Origin: Bacillus gaemokensis
GTDB lineage: Bacteria; Bacillota; Bacilli; Bacillales; Bacillaceae_G
Length of the DNA: 64,000 nucleotides
Reading direction: 5' to 3'
NCBI RefSeq assembly: GCF_001590835.1
Contig: NZ_LTAQ01000034.1
Coordinates: 39,364 to 103,363, forward strand
The position numbers and the translations under genes were made by a program. The notes under the pieces were generated by a model. The model saw only the letters and a program-made list of their open reading frames with translations. It searched no databases and was not told where the DNA came from. This document shows, piece after piece, positions 8,708 to 20,600 of the stretch (position 1 is the first letter of the stretch; every line of letters starts with the position of its first letter).

Positions 8708-8885
8708 TATAATTTTTTCTCAAAAAATAACTGCTGTTCAGTTTTCAAATATAGTCTCATCAACTAACTTTAGTGCAGAATATTTTATTTAGCATGCAGG
8801 AAAAAGCTAATTCAATCACTAATACTCATTGTGGAATGAAAAGATATTGATTAAAAACTCACTTTATGAATGGGAGATTAAGATT

Positions 8886-10379
8886 ATGACTCATACCAAT
8901 TATGCACTTTCAAAAGGAAAAACAGAGCGCGCCATTATCATTGGGGGCGGTATTGGCGGTTTACTAACTGCAAGGGTGCTTTCTGACTATTATAAAGAGG
9001 TACTTATAGTCGATAAAGATAATTTTCCAGAAACACCTGACAATCGTCCTGGCACGCCACAAGCTTTTCATCCACATCGTTTTACCCCACGAGGTAAATT
9101 AATTACAGAAAGACTTTTTCCAGGATATGAAAGTGAATTGGTAGCACAAGGGGCGCCTTCAGCTCTGAATAAAATCATCCAAAACATGAATCAATACGGC
9201 ACGATAGAGATGCAATATCCACGAAATGATGTCAAATTTAGTAGAGCTTTGCTTGAATGGGCACTTCGAAAACAAGTACAAAAAATTTCTAATGTTAGTT
9301 TTCTCACAAATCATAACGTAATTGATTTGTTAATGACGATTGATCAGACAACTGTTACCGGAATTCAATTCTTCGAACGTGGAAAATCTGAACAAGTACG
9401 AACACTGCATGCTGATTTAATAATTGATACAAGTGGTCGTTCTTCTAAACTAGTAAATTGGCTTCAAGATTACGGCTATGATGTACCGGATTCAGATCGT
9501 TTGAGAGTCTCTCTTGGATATAGTACCCGTCGTTATAAAGTCCCTACCCATCTGTCACATCTCACAGAAAAATGGGACACAATTAACATTGCAGGACAGC
9601 CTACCAATGAAACTTTTACAGGAGTCTTTTCCTTTATTGAGAATAATATAGCTGAGGTATTACTCTATCGTCCAGGTGGTCATTATCCTCCTACAAATGC
9701 CGAAGAGTTTGAGCAGGCTATTGCCCAGCTCCCAAGCCCGATAATTAGCGAAATCTTGCACGGATTTGAACCAATATCCTCCCCAAAAAGTTATCGTGTT
9801 CCAGAACTATTTCGCCATCACTTTGAACAAATGAAAAGGTGGCCTTCTGGATTGTTAGTCTTGGGAGATGCATTCTGTATTTACGATCCAATTTTTGGCC
9901 AAGGAATGACCGTTGCTGCGATTGAAATAGAAGTGCTTGAGGCCTGTTTGCAGGAACAGCACAATAATCCTACTCCCCATTTTGAACAAAGTGTTCTCAA
10001 AAAGATGCAAGATGTAATCGAACCAGCTTGGTGGCTCAATTGTGCTACAGATTTACAATGGAAAGGTGTCGAATACGTAAGCTCACAACAATTAAAGGGT
10101 ATTTCTTTTGGTCAAAAATATATGGATTTATTTCTCAAATATGCAACAACCGAGCGTGATTTCAAACTATACGGAATGTATTGGGCTGTAAACTCATTAG
10201 CAATCTCACCACATACTATATTTGATCCACAACTAGTAAAGACCATTCTCACTTCATCCAATGAAGGGCAACACTTCCTCGATGAACTTTTACTCACCTA
10301 TAGTCAATCGTTAGAGGGCGTATTAAATCAGATTGTACCTAGTTTCTCTCAAACAGCCTTTGCGCCAGTAAATCTGTAA
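8886..10379 (+). CDS. FAD-dependent monooxygenase/oxidoreductase (PHBH-like fold)
   Basis: About 497 residues. The N-terminal dinucleotide-binding motif IIIGGGIGGLLTARVLS is followed by VLIVDKD, the acidic residue that binds the FAD ribose. Near residue 320 is LVLGDAFCIYDPIFGQGMTVA, the second FAD-contact motif of aromatic hydroxylases and geranylgeranyl reductase-like enzymes. It should use FAD and probably NAD(P)H to oxidise a small molecule, and the substrate is unknown. The start at 8886 (MTHTNYALS) is chosen because a GGGAGATTAAG box precedes it. The upstream ATG at 8829 has no good site. It is a single gene with no biosynthetic partners, so no pathway can be assigned. Confidence 0.85.
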   Translation: MTHTNYALSKGKTERAIIIGGGIGGLLTARVLSDYYKEVLIVDKDNFPETPDNRPGTPQAFHPHRFTPRGKLITERLFPGYESELVAQGAPSALNKIIQNMNQYGTIEMQYPRNDVKFSRALLEWALRKQVQKISNVSFLTNHNVIDLLMTIDQTTVTGIQFFERGKSEQVRTLHADLIIDTSGRSSKLVNWLQDYGYDVPDSDRLRVSLGYSTRRYKVPTHLSHLTEKWDTINIAGQPTNETFTGVFSFIENNIAEVLLYRPGGHYPPTNAEEFEQAIAQLPSPIISEILHGFEPISSPKSYRVPELFRHHFEQMKRWPSGLLVLGDAFCIYDPIFGQGMTVAAIEIEVLEACLQEQHNNPTPHFEQSVLKKMQDVIEPAWWLNCATDLQWKGVEYVSSQQLKGISFGQKYMDLFLKYATTERDFKLYGMYWAVNSLAISPHTIFDPQLVKTILTSSNEGQHFLDELLLTYSQSLEGVLNQIVPSFSQTAFAPVNL

Positions 10380-10428
10380 CACTCCTAGATTAACAGGTTG
10401 GTAAACTTATATTTTTAATATCAGGTAC

Positions 10429-10484
10429 GAATAAGAATAAGCCCTCAACATAATATCAGTTATGACAGGGGCTCATTCTTATTC
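10429..10484. terminator. Bidirectional terminator
   Basis: Imperfect hairpin AAGAAT-AAGCCC / GGGGCT-ATTCTT between convergent genes ending at 10379 and 10495. Confidence 0.65.
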
Positions 10485-10494
10485 ATTCATATTC

Positions 10495-12012
10495 TTAATT
10501 TGTACTAATTCCTCTCGCCGACCAAATCCGATCAATTTCAGCTGCGTGCTGTCCGCCATATAGAAGAGCATCTGCTTGTTTAATCGCTTTTGCCCCATCA
10601 CGGAATTTCGCATTTGGAGTTAATGACCAATGTGATTGTAAAATGATTTTTGTAGCTACATCACGTCCAAAGGATTGTGCCATTTCATACTCTCCTTGCG
10701 CCCAAATTTCTCCATCTGCATGCACTTCATTTTGCACATCTCTTGGGTACACCTTATTATTATCTAATCGACGCAAACATGTTGGATTCGAACTTGAATA
10801 AGCAGTCGCGTCCCATTCTCCGACGCATGCTTTTCCATATCCTGTCGTTGATACGGCATCTTCATAAGTTGCACCTAAGAAATCACCAAATCCCTCTCCC
10901 ATCGCTCCGCCTTCTGCAGAATTTCCGAAGCCAGGAACTTGATTATCTTGAATAGAATGTCCATATTCATGCGCGATGATTCCCGCATCCTCTGCATCAT
11001 CTACTCCCCCAGTCCCGAATGTTAAAGCTTTCGTTGATGGAGAATAGAAAGAATTATCGTCCGTTGTTCCATTTACATTTACTTTTATAGAACGATTGTT
11101 AATATTTTTGAAGCCTAATTGTTGTATATAACGTTGGAGAGTATCAATATGGTAGTATGACATCACATCTTCAAAACTATCATTCGCACGTGTGTAATTA
11201 AATTGGAGAGATGTAGATTTTGTATTTGCTTTTGAAGAAATCGTGACATAGTCTCCAATTAAAAAGCCAGTTCCATTTAAACCTTTTAACGTAACTGTTT
11301 TTAATTGATTCGTTAATGCTGTAGAATCTGCATCTTTATTATCCTTTAACCCAGTTAAACTACCACTTGATACGACAGGATTAGGTAAGAATACTTTCCC
11401 TGTTCCCTCTGCTTTACGGTTTATATCTACTTTTTTTAGTAACTTTCCACTTTCAGCGTCAATGAATGTTTCCCATGCACCAAATGGTTGATTGGAGTGG
11501 ACTACAACTCGGTATACCGGTATAGCAACCCCATCTTCAATCATATATCCAAATTCCTGCATCGTCGGTGCCCATAAATTATTTTCATTTGCTGTTCCAG
11601 CAACATAGGACTGGGATTTCTGTTCCGCTTCTTTTCCAGTAATCTTTTGTTTTATTTCTTTCACATTCTGAACAGGCTGATAATCAGAGACTGCAAGCAA
11701 GCCTTGTCCTTTACCGTTAAGAGTCACCGTTACTTGCCTTGAAAATACAGGGGCACCATTTACTACTTGTTGAAATCTAACATATGAGGCTACTTGTGTA
11801 TCAGTTGTTGAAATATACTGTAAGTCTGATAGATCTGCCTTTAATGCGTATTGCTCAGCATTCGCTTTTAAATATTCGGCCGCTTTTTCCTGAGGAGAAT
11901 ACCTGTCTATCTTTACTTGTACCTGTGTCTCTTCTACCGCTGAAACAGTAGATATTGTACCTAATACTAATGGTATTGCTGTAGCAATTGCTACTACTCT
12001 TTTTTTGAACAT
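10495..12012 (-). CDS. Secreted zinc metallopeptidase, M36 (fungalysin)-like
   Basis: About 505 residues with a Sec signal peptide (FKKRVVAIATAIPLVLG, cut near residue 25), an N-terminal FTP/PepSY-type propeptide (to about residue 200) and a catalytic domain. The zinc motif HEYGH (His about 348 and 352, Glu 349) is followed 20 residues later by GGAMGEGFGDF, whose Glu supplies the third zinc ligand. That spacing and the GEGxxD motif fit M36 fungalysin better than the M4 thermolysin NExxSD. It is exported and presumably self-activating. The start is ATG 12012, since GGAGAG lies eight bases upstream; the GTG nine bases earlier is too close to that box. It has its own terminator and is monocistronic. 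Confidence 0.85.
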   Translation of the reverse strand: MFKKRVVAIATAIPLVLGTISTVSAVEETQVQVKIDRYSPQEKAAEYLKANAEQYALKADLSDLQYISTTDTQVASYVRFQQVVNGAPVFSRQVTVTLNGKGQGLLAVSDYQPVQNVKEIKQKITGKEAEQKSQSYVAGTANENNLWAPTMQEFGYMIEDGVAIPVYRVVVHSNQPFGAWETFIDAESGKLLKKVDINRKAEGTGKVFLPNPVVSSGSLTGLKDNKDADSTALTNQLKTVTLKGLNGTGFLIGDYVTISSKANTKSTSLQFNYTRANDSFEDVMSYYHIDTLQRYIQQLGFKNINNRSIKVNVNGTTDDNSFYSPSTKALTFGTGGVDDAEDAGIIAHEYGHSIQDNQVPGFGNSAEGGAMGEGFGDFLGATYEDAVSTTGYGKACVGEWDATAYSSSNPTCLRRLDNNKVYPRDVQNEVHADGEIWAQGEYEMAQSFGRDVATKIILQSHWSLTPNAKFRDGAKAIKQADALLYGGQHAAEIDRIWSARGISTN

Positions 12013-12327
12013 TAGAATCACTCTCCATTCTCATAATAAATTTTGAATGTACGAGTAATTCTATAAGATTGATTATATTCCCTTTCTCTTTTTCACATAA
12101 ATACGTAAAGTAATATTTTCTCAATATTTTTGTATCAAAATGATAAATACTTTCGAAACATATTATTCATTATGAGTATTACGTAGAAATATCTGTTTTT
12201 CGTTAAATAATAACTAGTCGTAATTTATATGGAGGAAATAAAAAACGGGATTTTTTTACCTAACGATATGTTGAAAAAATTTTAATGCATGCTACTCTGA
12301 ATATGATCTTATATTTTAGGAGGCTTA
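12013..12327. other. Divergent promoter region between metallopeptidase and TetR gene
   Basis: AT-rich intergenic DNA with no reading frame of note. It must hold the divergent promoters. No clean TetR-type palindrome was found. Confidence 0.4.
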
Positions 12328-12927
12328 ATGATGAGTAAAAGTGAGGAAACTCTTTCTGCAATAATCGAGGCAAGTTATCGTTTATTCGCAGAGTACGGAA
12401 TTGCCAAAACAACATATACAATGATTGCCGAAGAAGTCGGAATAGCAAAACCCTCTATTTATTATTACTTCAAATCTAAAGATGCGTTAATTGAAGGTTT
12501 ATTTGATGAACTATGTCAGGCAATTCAATTTTCAACCTTCTTTAAAACGGAAGAATTTACACAGGATAATTTTATTGAGAAATGTATTGAAATTGGTTTA
12601 AACATGATTGACGAACAAAATAAGGATCCTTATTTTAATCGTGTCTTACAAGAATATATGTTACTTGCATCTAGAAACAACATGTACAGCGAGCGATTTT
12701 TCGCCATACAAAGAGAGTATTTAAATGGTTTTGAAGCTCTCCTTGCGAAAGCGAGTTCATTACAACTAATTGAAGATAATAACTGGTCCTCAAAAGCTCA
12801 TATGCTTGCATTGGTACTTGATAATATAGGAAACTTCATGATGTTTGATACAAACATGAATTATAAACAAATATGGATTGAAGCTGTTCGCAGCATATTT
12901 AAAGAGCGTGATCCCCATGGAAATTAA
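12328..12927 (+). CDS. TetR/AcrR family transcriptional regulator
   Basis: A 199-residue regulator. The N-terminal helix-turn-helix is clear: IIEASYRLFAEYGIAKTTYTMIAEEVGIAKPSIYYYFKSKDAL, residues 11-55. The C-terminal helical ligand-binding domain is unique. AGGAGG precedes the tandem ATG pair at 12328/12331. It overlaps the next gene by 11 bases, so it very likely controls that membrane protein and itself. The ligand is unknown. Confidence 0.88.
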   Translation: MMSKSEETLSAIIEASYRLFAEYGIAKTTYTMIAEEVGIAKPSIYYYFKSKDALIEGLFDELCQAIQFSTFFKTEEFTQDNFIEKCIEIGLNMIDEQNKDPYFNRVLQEYMLLASRNNMYSERFFAIQREYLNGFEALLAKASSLQLIEDNNWSSKAHMLALVLDNIGNFMMFDTNMNYKQIWIEAVRSIFKERDPHGN

Positions 12928-13978
12928 AAGACGGATTATTGGATTAGATTTTGCCAGAGCATGGGCTATGTTTGGAATGTTAATTGTGAATTTCATGGTT
13001 ATAACGGGGGCTGAAGGTAACGGTCCCCCGTGGTTAATCACTTTTATGTCTCTATTTGAAGGTCGCGCTTCTGCTTTATTTGTTATCCTTGCAGGTATCG
13101 GTATTTCCCTTATGACGAAATCCTCTATTATCAGTGATGATCAAATAAAAATTATGGCCAGTCGAAAAATGATATGGAAACGGTCACTATTCTTGTTTGT
13201 ATTAGGCTTATTGTTATATACAATCGACTGGACAGGTGATATATTACACTACTACGGCGTTTACCTCTTTATTGCATCCTTATTCATTACAGTAAATAAA
13301 AAGATATTGCTTTGGTTATCGATACTCATTTTACTTATTGCACAATACCTTCAATTAACCTTTAATGCCTTTGAAGATTGGGGAGGTCCTATCCCATTTA
13401 TAAACTACGTAGATTTTTGGTCAGTAGAAGGATTTCTTCGCAATTTATTCTTTAACGGCTACCACCCTATTTTCCCATGGTTCTCTTTCTTCTTAATTGG
13501 CATGTTGATTGGACGAATGGATCTTCATAATAAAAACATTAGAAACAAACTACTAATAATTAGCCTAATCATTACAACAACTACTGAATTGTTGTCAAAA
13601 ACATTGACTCATTTTTTCATCCCCTATATCGGAAAAGAAGCTTCTATCTTTTTATTTAATACAGGACCTATTTTACCGAACGTTTTATACATCTTATCTG
13701 CCACAGGTTCTGCTTTAATACTCTTGATCCTTTGCTTATATATTACTGAAAGGTATGAAAAAAGTTGGTTTATTGAGTCAATCATTAAAACCGGACAATT
13801 AACTTTGACTCATTATGTAAGTCATGTCATTTTAGGTATAGGAACATTGATTCTCTTAAACAGACTTGAAAATCAATCTTTAATTTTCGTATTAACCTTC
13901 GCCATTTGTTTTTTCATTTTTAGTATATTATTCAGTGTTTTATGGAGAAATAAATTTTCTAGAGGACCTATAGAGTAG
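12917..13978 (+). CDS. DUF418 family membrane protein
   Basis: About 353 residues with around ten membrane segments. The N-terminal RIIGLDFARAWAMFGMLIVNF matches the DUF1624/DUF418 class of membrane proteins related to acyltransferases. The C-terminal part (TGQLTLTHYVSHVILGIG) is the DUF418 domain. The function is not established; a role in acyl transfer to, or transport of, an envelope or antibiotic molecule is possible. The start at 12917 is inferred from the GLDFARAW alignment and lies inside the end of the TetR gene, so translation is probably coupled. The 39-base upstream extension from 12878 is unlikely. Confidence 0.82.
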   Translation: MEIKRRIIGLDFARAWAMFGMLIVNFMVITGAEGNGPPWLITFMSLFEGRASALFVILAGIGISLMTKSSIISDDQIKIMASRKMIWKRSLFLFVLGLLLYTIDWTGDILHYYGVYLFIASLFITVNKKILLWLSILILLIAQYLQLTFNAFEDWGGPIPFINYVDFWSVEGFLRNLFFNGYHPIFPWFSFFLIGMLIGRMDLHNKNIRNKLLIISLIITTTTELLSKTLTHFFIPYIGKEASIFLFNTGPILPNVLYILSATGSALILLILCLYITERYEKSWFIESIIKTGQLTLTHYVSHVILGIGTLILLNRLENQSLIFVLTFAICFFIFSILFSVLWRNKFSRGPIE

Positions 13979-14057
13979 GTTATGAGAAAGATAAGTGGAT
14001 AAGTTATTAATCTATTACAAAGATTGACTATATCACTCTATCTCCCGCACGATAAAG

Positions 14058-14090
14058 AAAGTTCGAATCGTATATGATTCGAACTTTCCA
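14058..14090. terminator. Bidirectional terminator
   Basis: AAAGTTCGAATC / GATTCGAACTTT perfect stem around a GTATAT loop, between convergent genes ending at 13978 and 14099. Confidence 0.85.
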
Positions 14091-14098
14091 TCTACATA

Positions 14099-17000
14099 TT
14101 ATTTTGCTGGGCTCAACTTAATCCGAACCTTTTTCTCACCTAAAGGAATTTCATCGTCTTCTTGTGACAATGCTTCAAACGTAAATTGTTTTACTAATAG
14201 GTTTTCTTCTAATAAACCTTTATGCTTCGTTAAGGTGTTTTGTAATTCATCTTCTGTGTCAACAATGATATCTACTCGTAAGTTCACTGGTAAATTCAAC
14301 TGTTTTCGATACTCTTGAACCGCTCGAATAAATTCACGTGCTACTCCTTCTTGGAACAATTCATCAGTAACATTCGTATCTAACATAACTGTATATTTTC
14401 CATTTGTAGTGTTAGAAAAGCCTGCTTGCGGTACTTGTTCTACTAATACATCTTCAAGTGTGATTACAACTTCTTCTCCTGCTCCAAGCTGATACAATGC
14501 TTTCTCAGCCCCAACAAATCTTTGTACTTCCTCTTGCGATAATTGCTTTAACCACTGATTTATAGCATTAACACTCTTTCCAAATTTCGGTCCTGCTGTT
14601 TTAAAATTCAACTTTAGCTGATACGTTGTATACTTTGTTTCATCTAATTCTACATGAAATTCTTTTACATTTAGCTCATCCATAACAATATCACGATAGG
14701 ATCTCCAATCTACGCTTTGCTCATGATGCTGGAGTAATACGATTTCTGCTAATGGCTGTTTGACTTTTAATGAATGTTGATTTCGATTGCTACGCCCAAG
14801 CTCAACAACTTGTAAAACAGCATCCATTTCTTCTTCTAACTTTGTTTGAATAAGTGTTTCATCTGCTATTGGATAATCTGTTAAATGAACACTGTTTCCT
14901 TCTAAATTAAGATGAATGTCTTCCGCGACAAACGGAGTAAACGGAGCAAGCAACTTACTAACTGTAACAAGTACTTCGTGAAGAGTTGCATATGCAGCTG
15001 CTTTCTCAGGATTCATGCCAGACTCCCAAAAACGATTACGCGAACGTCTCACATACCAGTTACTTACCTCATCTACAAATGCTGCAATTTCACGAGCTGC
15101 ATTTGTAAATTGATACTCATCGAGTGCATTTCTTACTTTCTTCGTCGTGCTATGAAGACGTGATAACATCCACTCATCCAACTTTGTGCGCGTTACTTCA
15201 TGTGTCTTTTGCGGATCATACTTATCTAAATTTGCATATAACACATAGAAACTGTATACATTTACAAGTGTATCAACAAGTTTAGATTTCGCCTCTTGTA
15301 CCGTTCTTTCAGAAAAACGTTTTGCATTCCAAGGTGCACTATCGACAAGAAGAGCCCATCTTAATGCGTCCGCACCAAATTTCTCGACTAAATCTACTGG
15401 GTTTAATGCATTCCCTTTACTTTTAGACATTTTCTGTCCTTGTTCATCTAACACATGCCCAAGTGATAACACACGTTTGTACGGTACTTTTCCTGTGTAT
15501 AAAGCCGCTACTGCTAATAAGCTATAAAACCAGCCACGCGTTTGGTCAACACCTTCAGCAATTACATCCGCTGGAAATTGTTCCTCAAATAATTCTTTAT
15601 TTTCAAATGGATAGTGGTATTGCGCAAATGGCATCGAACCGCTATCAAACCAAACATCGATTACTTCCGGCGTACGAGTCATCGCGCCCCCGCATTTTTC
15701 ACAGCATACCTTCACTTCATCTACATATGGTTTATGCAACTCTAAATTTTCTTCTGCACGACCCGTGCTATGCTCTCTTAATTCATCAATACTTTTCGGT
15801 GAAAATTGATGATCACAGCTTTCGCACTCCCATACATTTAACGGCGTTCCCCAGTATCGTTTCCGGCTAATATTCCAGTCCACCATATTCTCTAAAAACT
15901 TCCCAAATCGCCCATGTTTCATGTGATCGGGATACCATGTGACCTCATCATTATTCTTCAAGAAAGTCTCCTTGATTTCAGTCGTTCGAATAAACCAGCT
16001 TTCTCCAGCATAGTAAAGCAATGGCGAATCACAGCGCCAGCAGTGCGGATAGCTATGTTCATATTTCTCTTTTGAATACAGCAATCCTTCCTGCGCTAAA
16101 TAACGGACGATGTCAACATCACATTCTTTCACAAACTTCCCTTGTAAGAATGGTACAGCTTCCGTATATTCACCTTTTTCATCTACAACATGAAGAAACG
16201 ACAAACCTTGGTTCTGTACCACTTTATAATCATCTTCTCCATAAGCTGGCGCGATATGAACAAGCCCAGTTCCGCTATCTCCCGTAACAAAGTCTGCTGG
16301 AATAACACGATATCCATTCGTAACTTCATCCATAAGAAATGGTGCTGCATAGGAAGTACCTACCAATTCTTCTCCTTTATGAACAGACAATACTTGATAG
16401 TCTTCTTTTAAAACGTCCTGCGCACGTTCTTTTGCAACAATATAAACAGAATCAACTTGCTTTACTTTTACATATTCCATATCCGGATGAACCGCAAGTG
16501 CTACATTGGCAGGAAGCGTCCATGGCGTTGTGGTCCATCCAAGAAAATATTCATTTTCACTATTTAACACTTTAAACTTTACCGTTGCACTTAAATCTTT
16601 TACCGTTTTATACCCTTGAGCTACTTCATGCGAACTAAGTGATGTTTGGCAACTTGGGCAGTATGGTGAAACTCGATGGCCTTTATATAGCAATCCTTTT
16701 TCATGAATCGTCCCAAGAATATGCCATACACTCTCGATATAAGGGTTCTGCAAAGTTACGTACGGGTCATCCATATCAACCCAATATCCGATACTCTCCG
16801 TAAATTCACGCCACTGCTTCTCATACGTAAATACACTTTCTTTACATTTTTTGATAAATGGTTCAATTCCGTATTCTTCAATCTCATGTTTACCAGAAAT
16901 GCCAAGTTGCTTTTCAACTCCTAATTCTACCGGTAATCCATGTGTATCCCATCCTGCTTTTCGAAGTACTTTATATCCTGTCATTGTTTTGTATCGCGCT

Positions 17001-17200
17001 ACTAAATCTTTAATCGTCCGTCCTAGTGCATGGCCAACGTGTGGTAATCCATTTGCAGTTGGCGGTCCTTCATAAAAAACGAAAGATTGTGCGCCTTCAC
17101 GATTTCGAATTGATTGCTCAAAGATATGTTGCTGGTTCCACTGCTTACGAATTCGTGTTTCTCTCCCTACAGCTGATTCTTTTACGTCTACCTTTTCCAC
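14099..17200 (-). CDS. ileS2: Isoleucyl-tRNA synthetase, second (eukaryote-like) type
   Basis: A 1033-residue class Ia synthetase. The HIGH-like motif is HVGHALGR near residue 55 and the KMSKS loop is KMSKSKGN near 589, with an editing domain between them and a helical anticodon-binding domain after. The opening pattern ([17 protein letters not shown]) and the length are those of the IleRS2 class, which in other bacteria confers mupirocin tolerance. That property is inferred here. The start is GTG 17200 with AAAGGAGTGA upstream. It is preceded by an Ile-type T-box, so expression should rise when tRNA-Ile is uncharged. Confidence 0.95.
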   Translation of the reverse strand: MEKVDVKESAVGRETRIRKQWNQQHIFEQSIRNREGAQSFVFYEGPPTANGLPHVGHALGRTIKDLVARYKTMTGYKVLRKAGWDTHGLPVELGVEKQLGISGKHEIEEYGIEPFIKKCKESVFTYEKQWREFTESIGYWVDMDDPYVTLQNPYIESVWHILGTIHEKGLLYKGHRVSPYCPSCQTSLSSHEVAQGYKTVKDLSATVKFKVLNSENEYFLGWTTTPWTLPANVALAVHPDMEYVKVKQVDSVYIVAKERAQDVLKEDYQVLSVHKGEELVGTSYAAPFLMDEVTNGYRVIPADFVTGDSGTGLVHIAPAYGEDDYKVVQNQGLSFLHVVDEKGEYTEAVPFLQGKFVKECDVDIVRYLAQEGLLYSKEKYEHSYPHCWRCDSPLLYYAGESWFIRTTEIKETFLKNNDEVTWYPDHMKHGRFGKFLENMVDWNISRKRYWGTPLNVWECESCDHQFSPKSIDELREHSTGRAEENLELHKPYVDEVKVCCEKCGGAMTRTPEVIDVWFDSGSMPFAQYHYPFENKELFEEQFPADVIAEGVDQTRGWFYSLLAVAALYTGKVPYKRVLSLGHVLDEQGQKMSKSKGNALNPVDLVEKFGADALRWALLVDSAPWNAKRFSERTVQEAKSKLVDTLVNVYSFYVLYANLDKYDPQKTHEVTRTKLDEWMLSRLHSTTKKVRNALDEYQFTNAAREIAAFVDEVSNWYVRRSRNRFWESGMNPEKAAAYATLHEVLVTVSKLLAPFTPFVAEDIHLNLEGNSVHLTDYPIADETLIQTKLEEEMDAVLQVVELGRSNRNQHSLKVKQPLAEIVLLQHHEQSVDWRSYRDIVMDELNVKEFHVELDETKYTTYQLKLNFKTAGPKFGKSVNAINQWLKQLSQEEVQRFVGAEKALYQLGAGEEVVITLEDVLVEQVPQAGFSNTTNGKYTVMLDTNVTDELFQEGVAREFIRAVQEYRKQLNLPVNLRVDIIVDTEDELQNTLTKHKGLLEENLLVKQFTFEALSQEDDEIPLGEKKVRIKLSPAK

Positions 17201-17235
17201 TTACAATCACTCCTTTGAAATTTTGTAAAAGCACA

Positions 17236-17507
17236 CAAAAAACCCGTCCCTATCAAGTAGGGACGGGTTTACCCGCGTTACCACCCTAATTCTATTAGCA
17301 TCTCAACTAATAGCACTTAGCAACGTACTAACATACGCGTTCTTTGTAACGGTAGACATCCGTCCGAGCTTACTCTATTCAGCCACGGCTCCTCGGAGAT
17401 GATTTTCAAATAAAGTCTGTACACCGGCTTTCAGCAGTTTGCCGACTCTCTGGAGAACAGTACGATATTTTACTCTTTCTCGTCTTCAGATTTGTATACT
17501 TTTATTA
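17236..17507 (-). promoter_or_regulatory. T-box riboswitch, tRNA-Ile specific
   Basis: The minus-strand leader has AGTA, AGAGAG, the T-box AGGGTGGTAACGCGGG and terminator AACCCGTCCC...GGGACGGGTT plus a T-run (17236..17270). The specifier loop reads GAAA-ATC-A, giving AUC (17401..17403), isoleucine, in agreement with the downstream ileS2. Confidence 0.92.
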
Positions 17508-17513
17508 ACAGTT

Positions 17514-17543
17514 ATTTTATTCCATTACACAACGAATTGTCAA
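17514..17543 (-). promoter_or_regulatory. Promoter of the ileS2 leader
   Basis: TTGACA (17543..17538), an 18-base spacer and TAAAAT (17519..17514) on the minus strand. Confidence 0.7.
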
Positions 17544-17610
17544 TCAATTCGAAAATATATTTTTATTTATATCCTACTTCTCGAAATTTATACATCACGA
17601 AAAGTTCCCA

Positions 17611-20600
17611 TTACTTTATCGTTTCCCATACTACTTCTAAATCTTCATCTTCTTCCGCCAGCTCTGCAAAAAAGCCAGTTTCATCTTCATGAAGAATGAT
17701 TTCAAGTTCTGCTTTCGCCTCTGCATTTCGATTTAATACAGCTAAGTAACATACCCGGTTGTATCGAGCTAACAAATCTGAAGAATCGAAAAATAGTATA
17801 TGGTTTGTTAGTTCTTCTGCCTTTTCTGTTCTTCCTATTTGATGATAAGAATCCGCTAAAGCAAGCCACATCGCATTCTCTTTTGGATGATGTGAAATTC
17901 CGTTTTCCAACATAGAAATAGATTCTTCAAACCTTTCTTCACTTTGATATATTTCTGATAAGCTAAGAAATCCTCTACTCACAAAAGGCATTCTTTCGAT
18001 TAGTTGCAAACAGATTTTTTCTGCCTGCTTCTCTTGCCCTAACATAACTAAAACATTTGAATGTAATAACAAAGCATCATAATGATTCGGTCGCTCTCTA
18101 AGCATCTGCTTTATTAATTCGAGGGCATCTCTTAACATCGCTTCATTTTCATCACTATGATTAAGTAATAGATTCACAGATTGCTGAGCCGTATCAAAAT
18201 CCCACTTGTTTTCTAATGATGTTTGTAATACCTCTATTGCTTCTGTAATCATATTTCCATTTTCGTAAAACGTCGCCAAACGCTGTGCTGCCAGACTATT
18301 TTTGGCATTTAATTTTAAGGATATTTCAAATAAATCAATAACAATCGTAATTAATGAAATTTCTTGCGCACGGTTTTTCATTCGATAAAATGCTCTTGTA
18401 AAGATTGATCTCTTCGGCTGCTCATTTTGTTGTCTCTCAGCTAGTCTCTCAGCGATTACAGATGCAGCATACATAAATGCAATACTTCTTTCCTTTTTCT
18501 TAATTGGCAGCAGATGAAGAGAATCCCGTATTTGAGATACCTTTCGCTGTTGTTCCATCGCTTGAACATACACATCAAATACACGTTCACTTTCAATATC
18601 TCGCTTTATTAAGTTTGTAACAATCGACATCGCTTCCGAGTTTCGTTTCTTAACAAGTACTTTTGCATAATGATATTGTACCTCTACATGTTCTTCATCC
18701 ATTTGCAAAGCTTCTTCAATCAGTTCTTGTTCCTTATCCATATCTTTCATGGCACCATATACATATGCAAGAGAGTCTAAACGCCACATTTCATTCACTT
18801 TGTCAGCTAATTTTTCTAACTCAAATACAAGCTCTTTATGAAGAGAATTTTCTACCGAAAGCTCTGCTAAATACTCCATATTTACGATCATCGGTTCTTG
18901 CTTCATTGCTTGAAGCATATGATATTGTTCTTTCAAGGCATTTTCTTCTTTTTCATATATCTCCGCTAATTTCACGTGCACTCCTGTAAAATTTGAATCT
19001 ATTTCTAAGCAAGATTCATATGCCCTTTTTGCTTCTTCCAACTCCCCTAAGATCATAAAAGATTCCCCAATGCGGAAATATGGAAGAGCGCTCGGCCTGT
19101 GCTTGATTACTTGAGTATATCGCTTCATTGCTTGATCATATTGCTCAAGCGATTCATATAAGATACCTGCATAGCAGCCATACTCTGTATAATCTGTTCG
19201 CTCTTTTTCTAGTTTTCTTAAAAATGCAATACCACGCTGTACAAATGGTGTTCCTTCAATTCTACTCACATACTCTTCTAAAACATTTGCTATATTATTT
19301 TTCAAACATCGAATGCCATTTTCTAATTTAGAGAGAGCTATCTTTAATTGGTCTTCATTTGCTCCTAGCTCATTTTCTACGTCCCACAACACCATTCCCG
19401 CATTCATTAGAAATTCTTGATTTTGTTCAAATTGCTCTTCTACATCTAAAATATATTGTTTTGCAGTCTCATACTGTTCTTTCGCCATATAAATTTGTAC
19501 CAAACCGAAATGTGAATACACATCTTCATCATTTTTTTCTAAAGAACGCTTATATATTTCTTCAGCTTTTTCAAACTTATCATTCTGAAAATGTAAATCT
19601 CCTAACCGAACATATAATGACGATGGATCCTCACAGTTTTCGATGCCCTGCAATAAAATTTCTTCTGCCTTCTTCTCATCCTCTACATCCGTTTCATATA
19701 TTTCTGATAGTTTCACATATGGATATGGTTCTGCCTTTTCTAGCTGGCTTGCTATACGTAATCCTTTTATCGCTAAATGCAATTTCCCCATTAGATGTGC
19801 ACATCTAGCTCTTTCATACCATATATGAGCTTCATACTTGTAATCTTTCAATAAATCATTAAAAACTCGATACGCTTCTTCATAACGTTCTAAATCCATT
19901 AATATCAAACCGTGATTTACGAGAACAAATCTTTCAGGATGACGTTGTATAGCAATATGTGACATCTCTATTCCTTTTTCAGGCTGATCCATATACATAT
20001 ATGATAATGCTAGAAAACTCCATGCTACCGATTGATCCGCATCCAATTGTAATGATGATTGAAAACTTACAATCGCTTCTTCATACTCTTCCATTTCTAA
20101 AGAATATCGTCCATTTATAAAATAATACAATGCTTGATGATTCTTTTTCTTTACATTTTGTAATATATCACCAGCTCGTTTCATATCCCGAAGACGAATA
20201 AAACATTGCGCGCTGTGTAACTTTACAAAATCTGAATCTGGGTATCGCTCCATTAACCTTTCGGCACAAGTAAGAATAAATTCTTGATCTACTTCGACAT
20301 CCAAATGTTTAATTGTGTATAGCCATGTATAGGGGTTCTCCTTATGTGCTTGTAAAAATGATACAAGCTTTTCAATCCCCTTTTTATCTTGCTCTTCCAA
20401 GTGATCTGTAAGAGAAAATAATGCTCTGAAATATGCATTTTCTTCTTTTGATAAAAATGACAATCGTTCCTCTTTTTCTTTCGATACAAAAACGATAGAT
20501 AAACAGTCTGTATAACGATATCTCTCCTGCAACTTGTCATATTCAACGAAAAGTGGCTCTAGAAAATTGGGATCTTGAATAATAAACGATTGTAACTGCT

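Noticed and set aside
12878-12916. Longer N-terminus for the DUF418 protein
   Set aside because: No ribosome site; the extra residues come from the TetR gene in another frame and precede the conserved GLDFARAW start.
15463-15870. Open frames on the plus strand within ileS2
   Set aside because: Antisense shadows of a well-supported synthetase, without ribosome sites.
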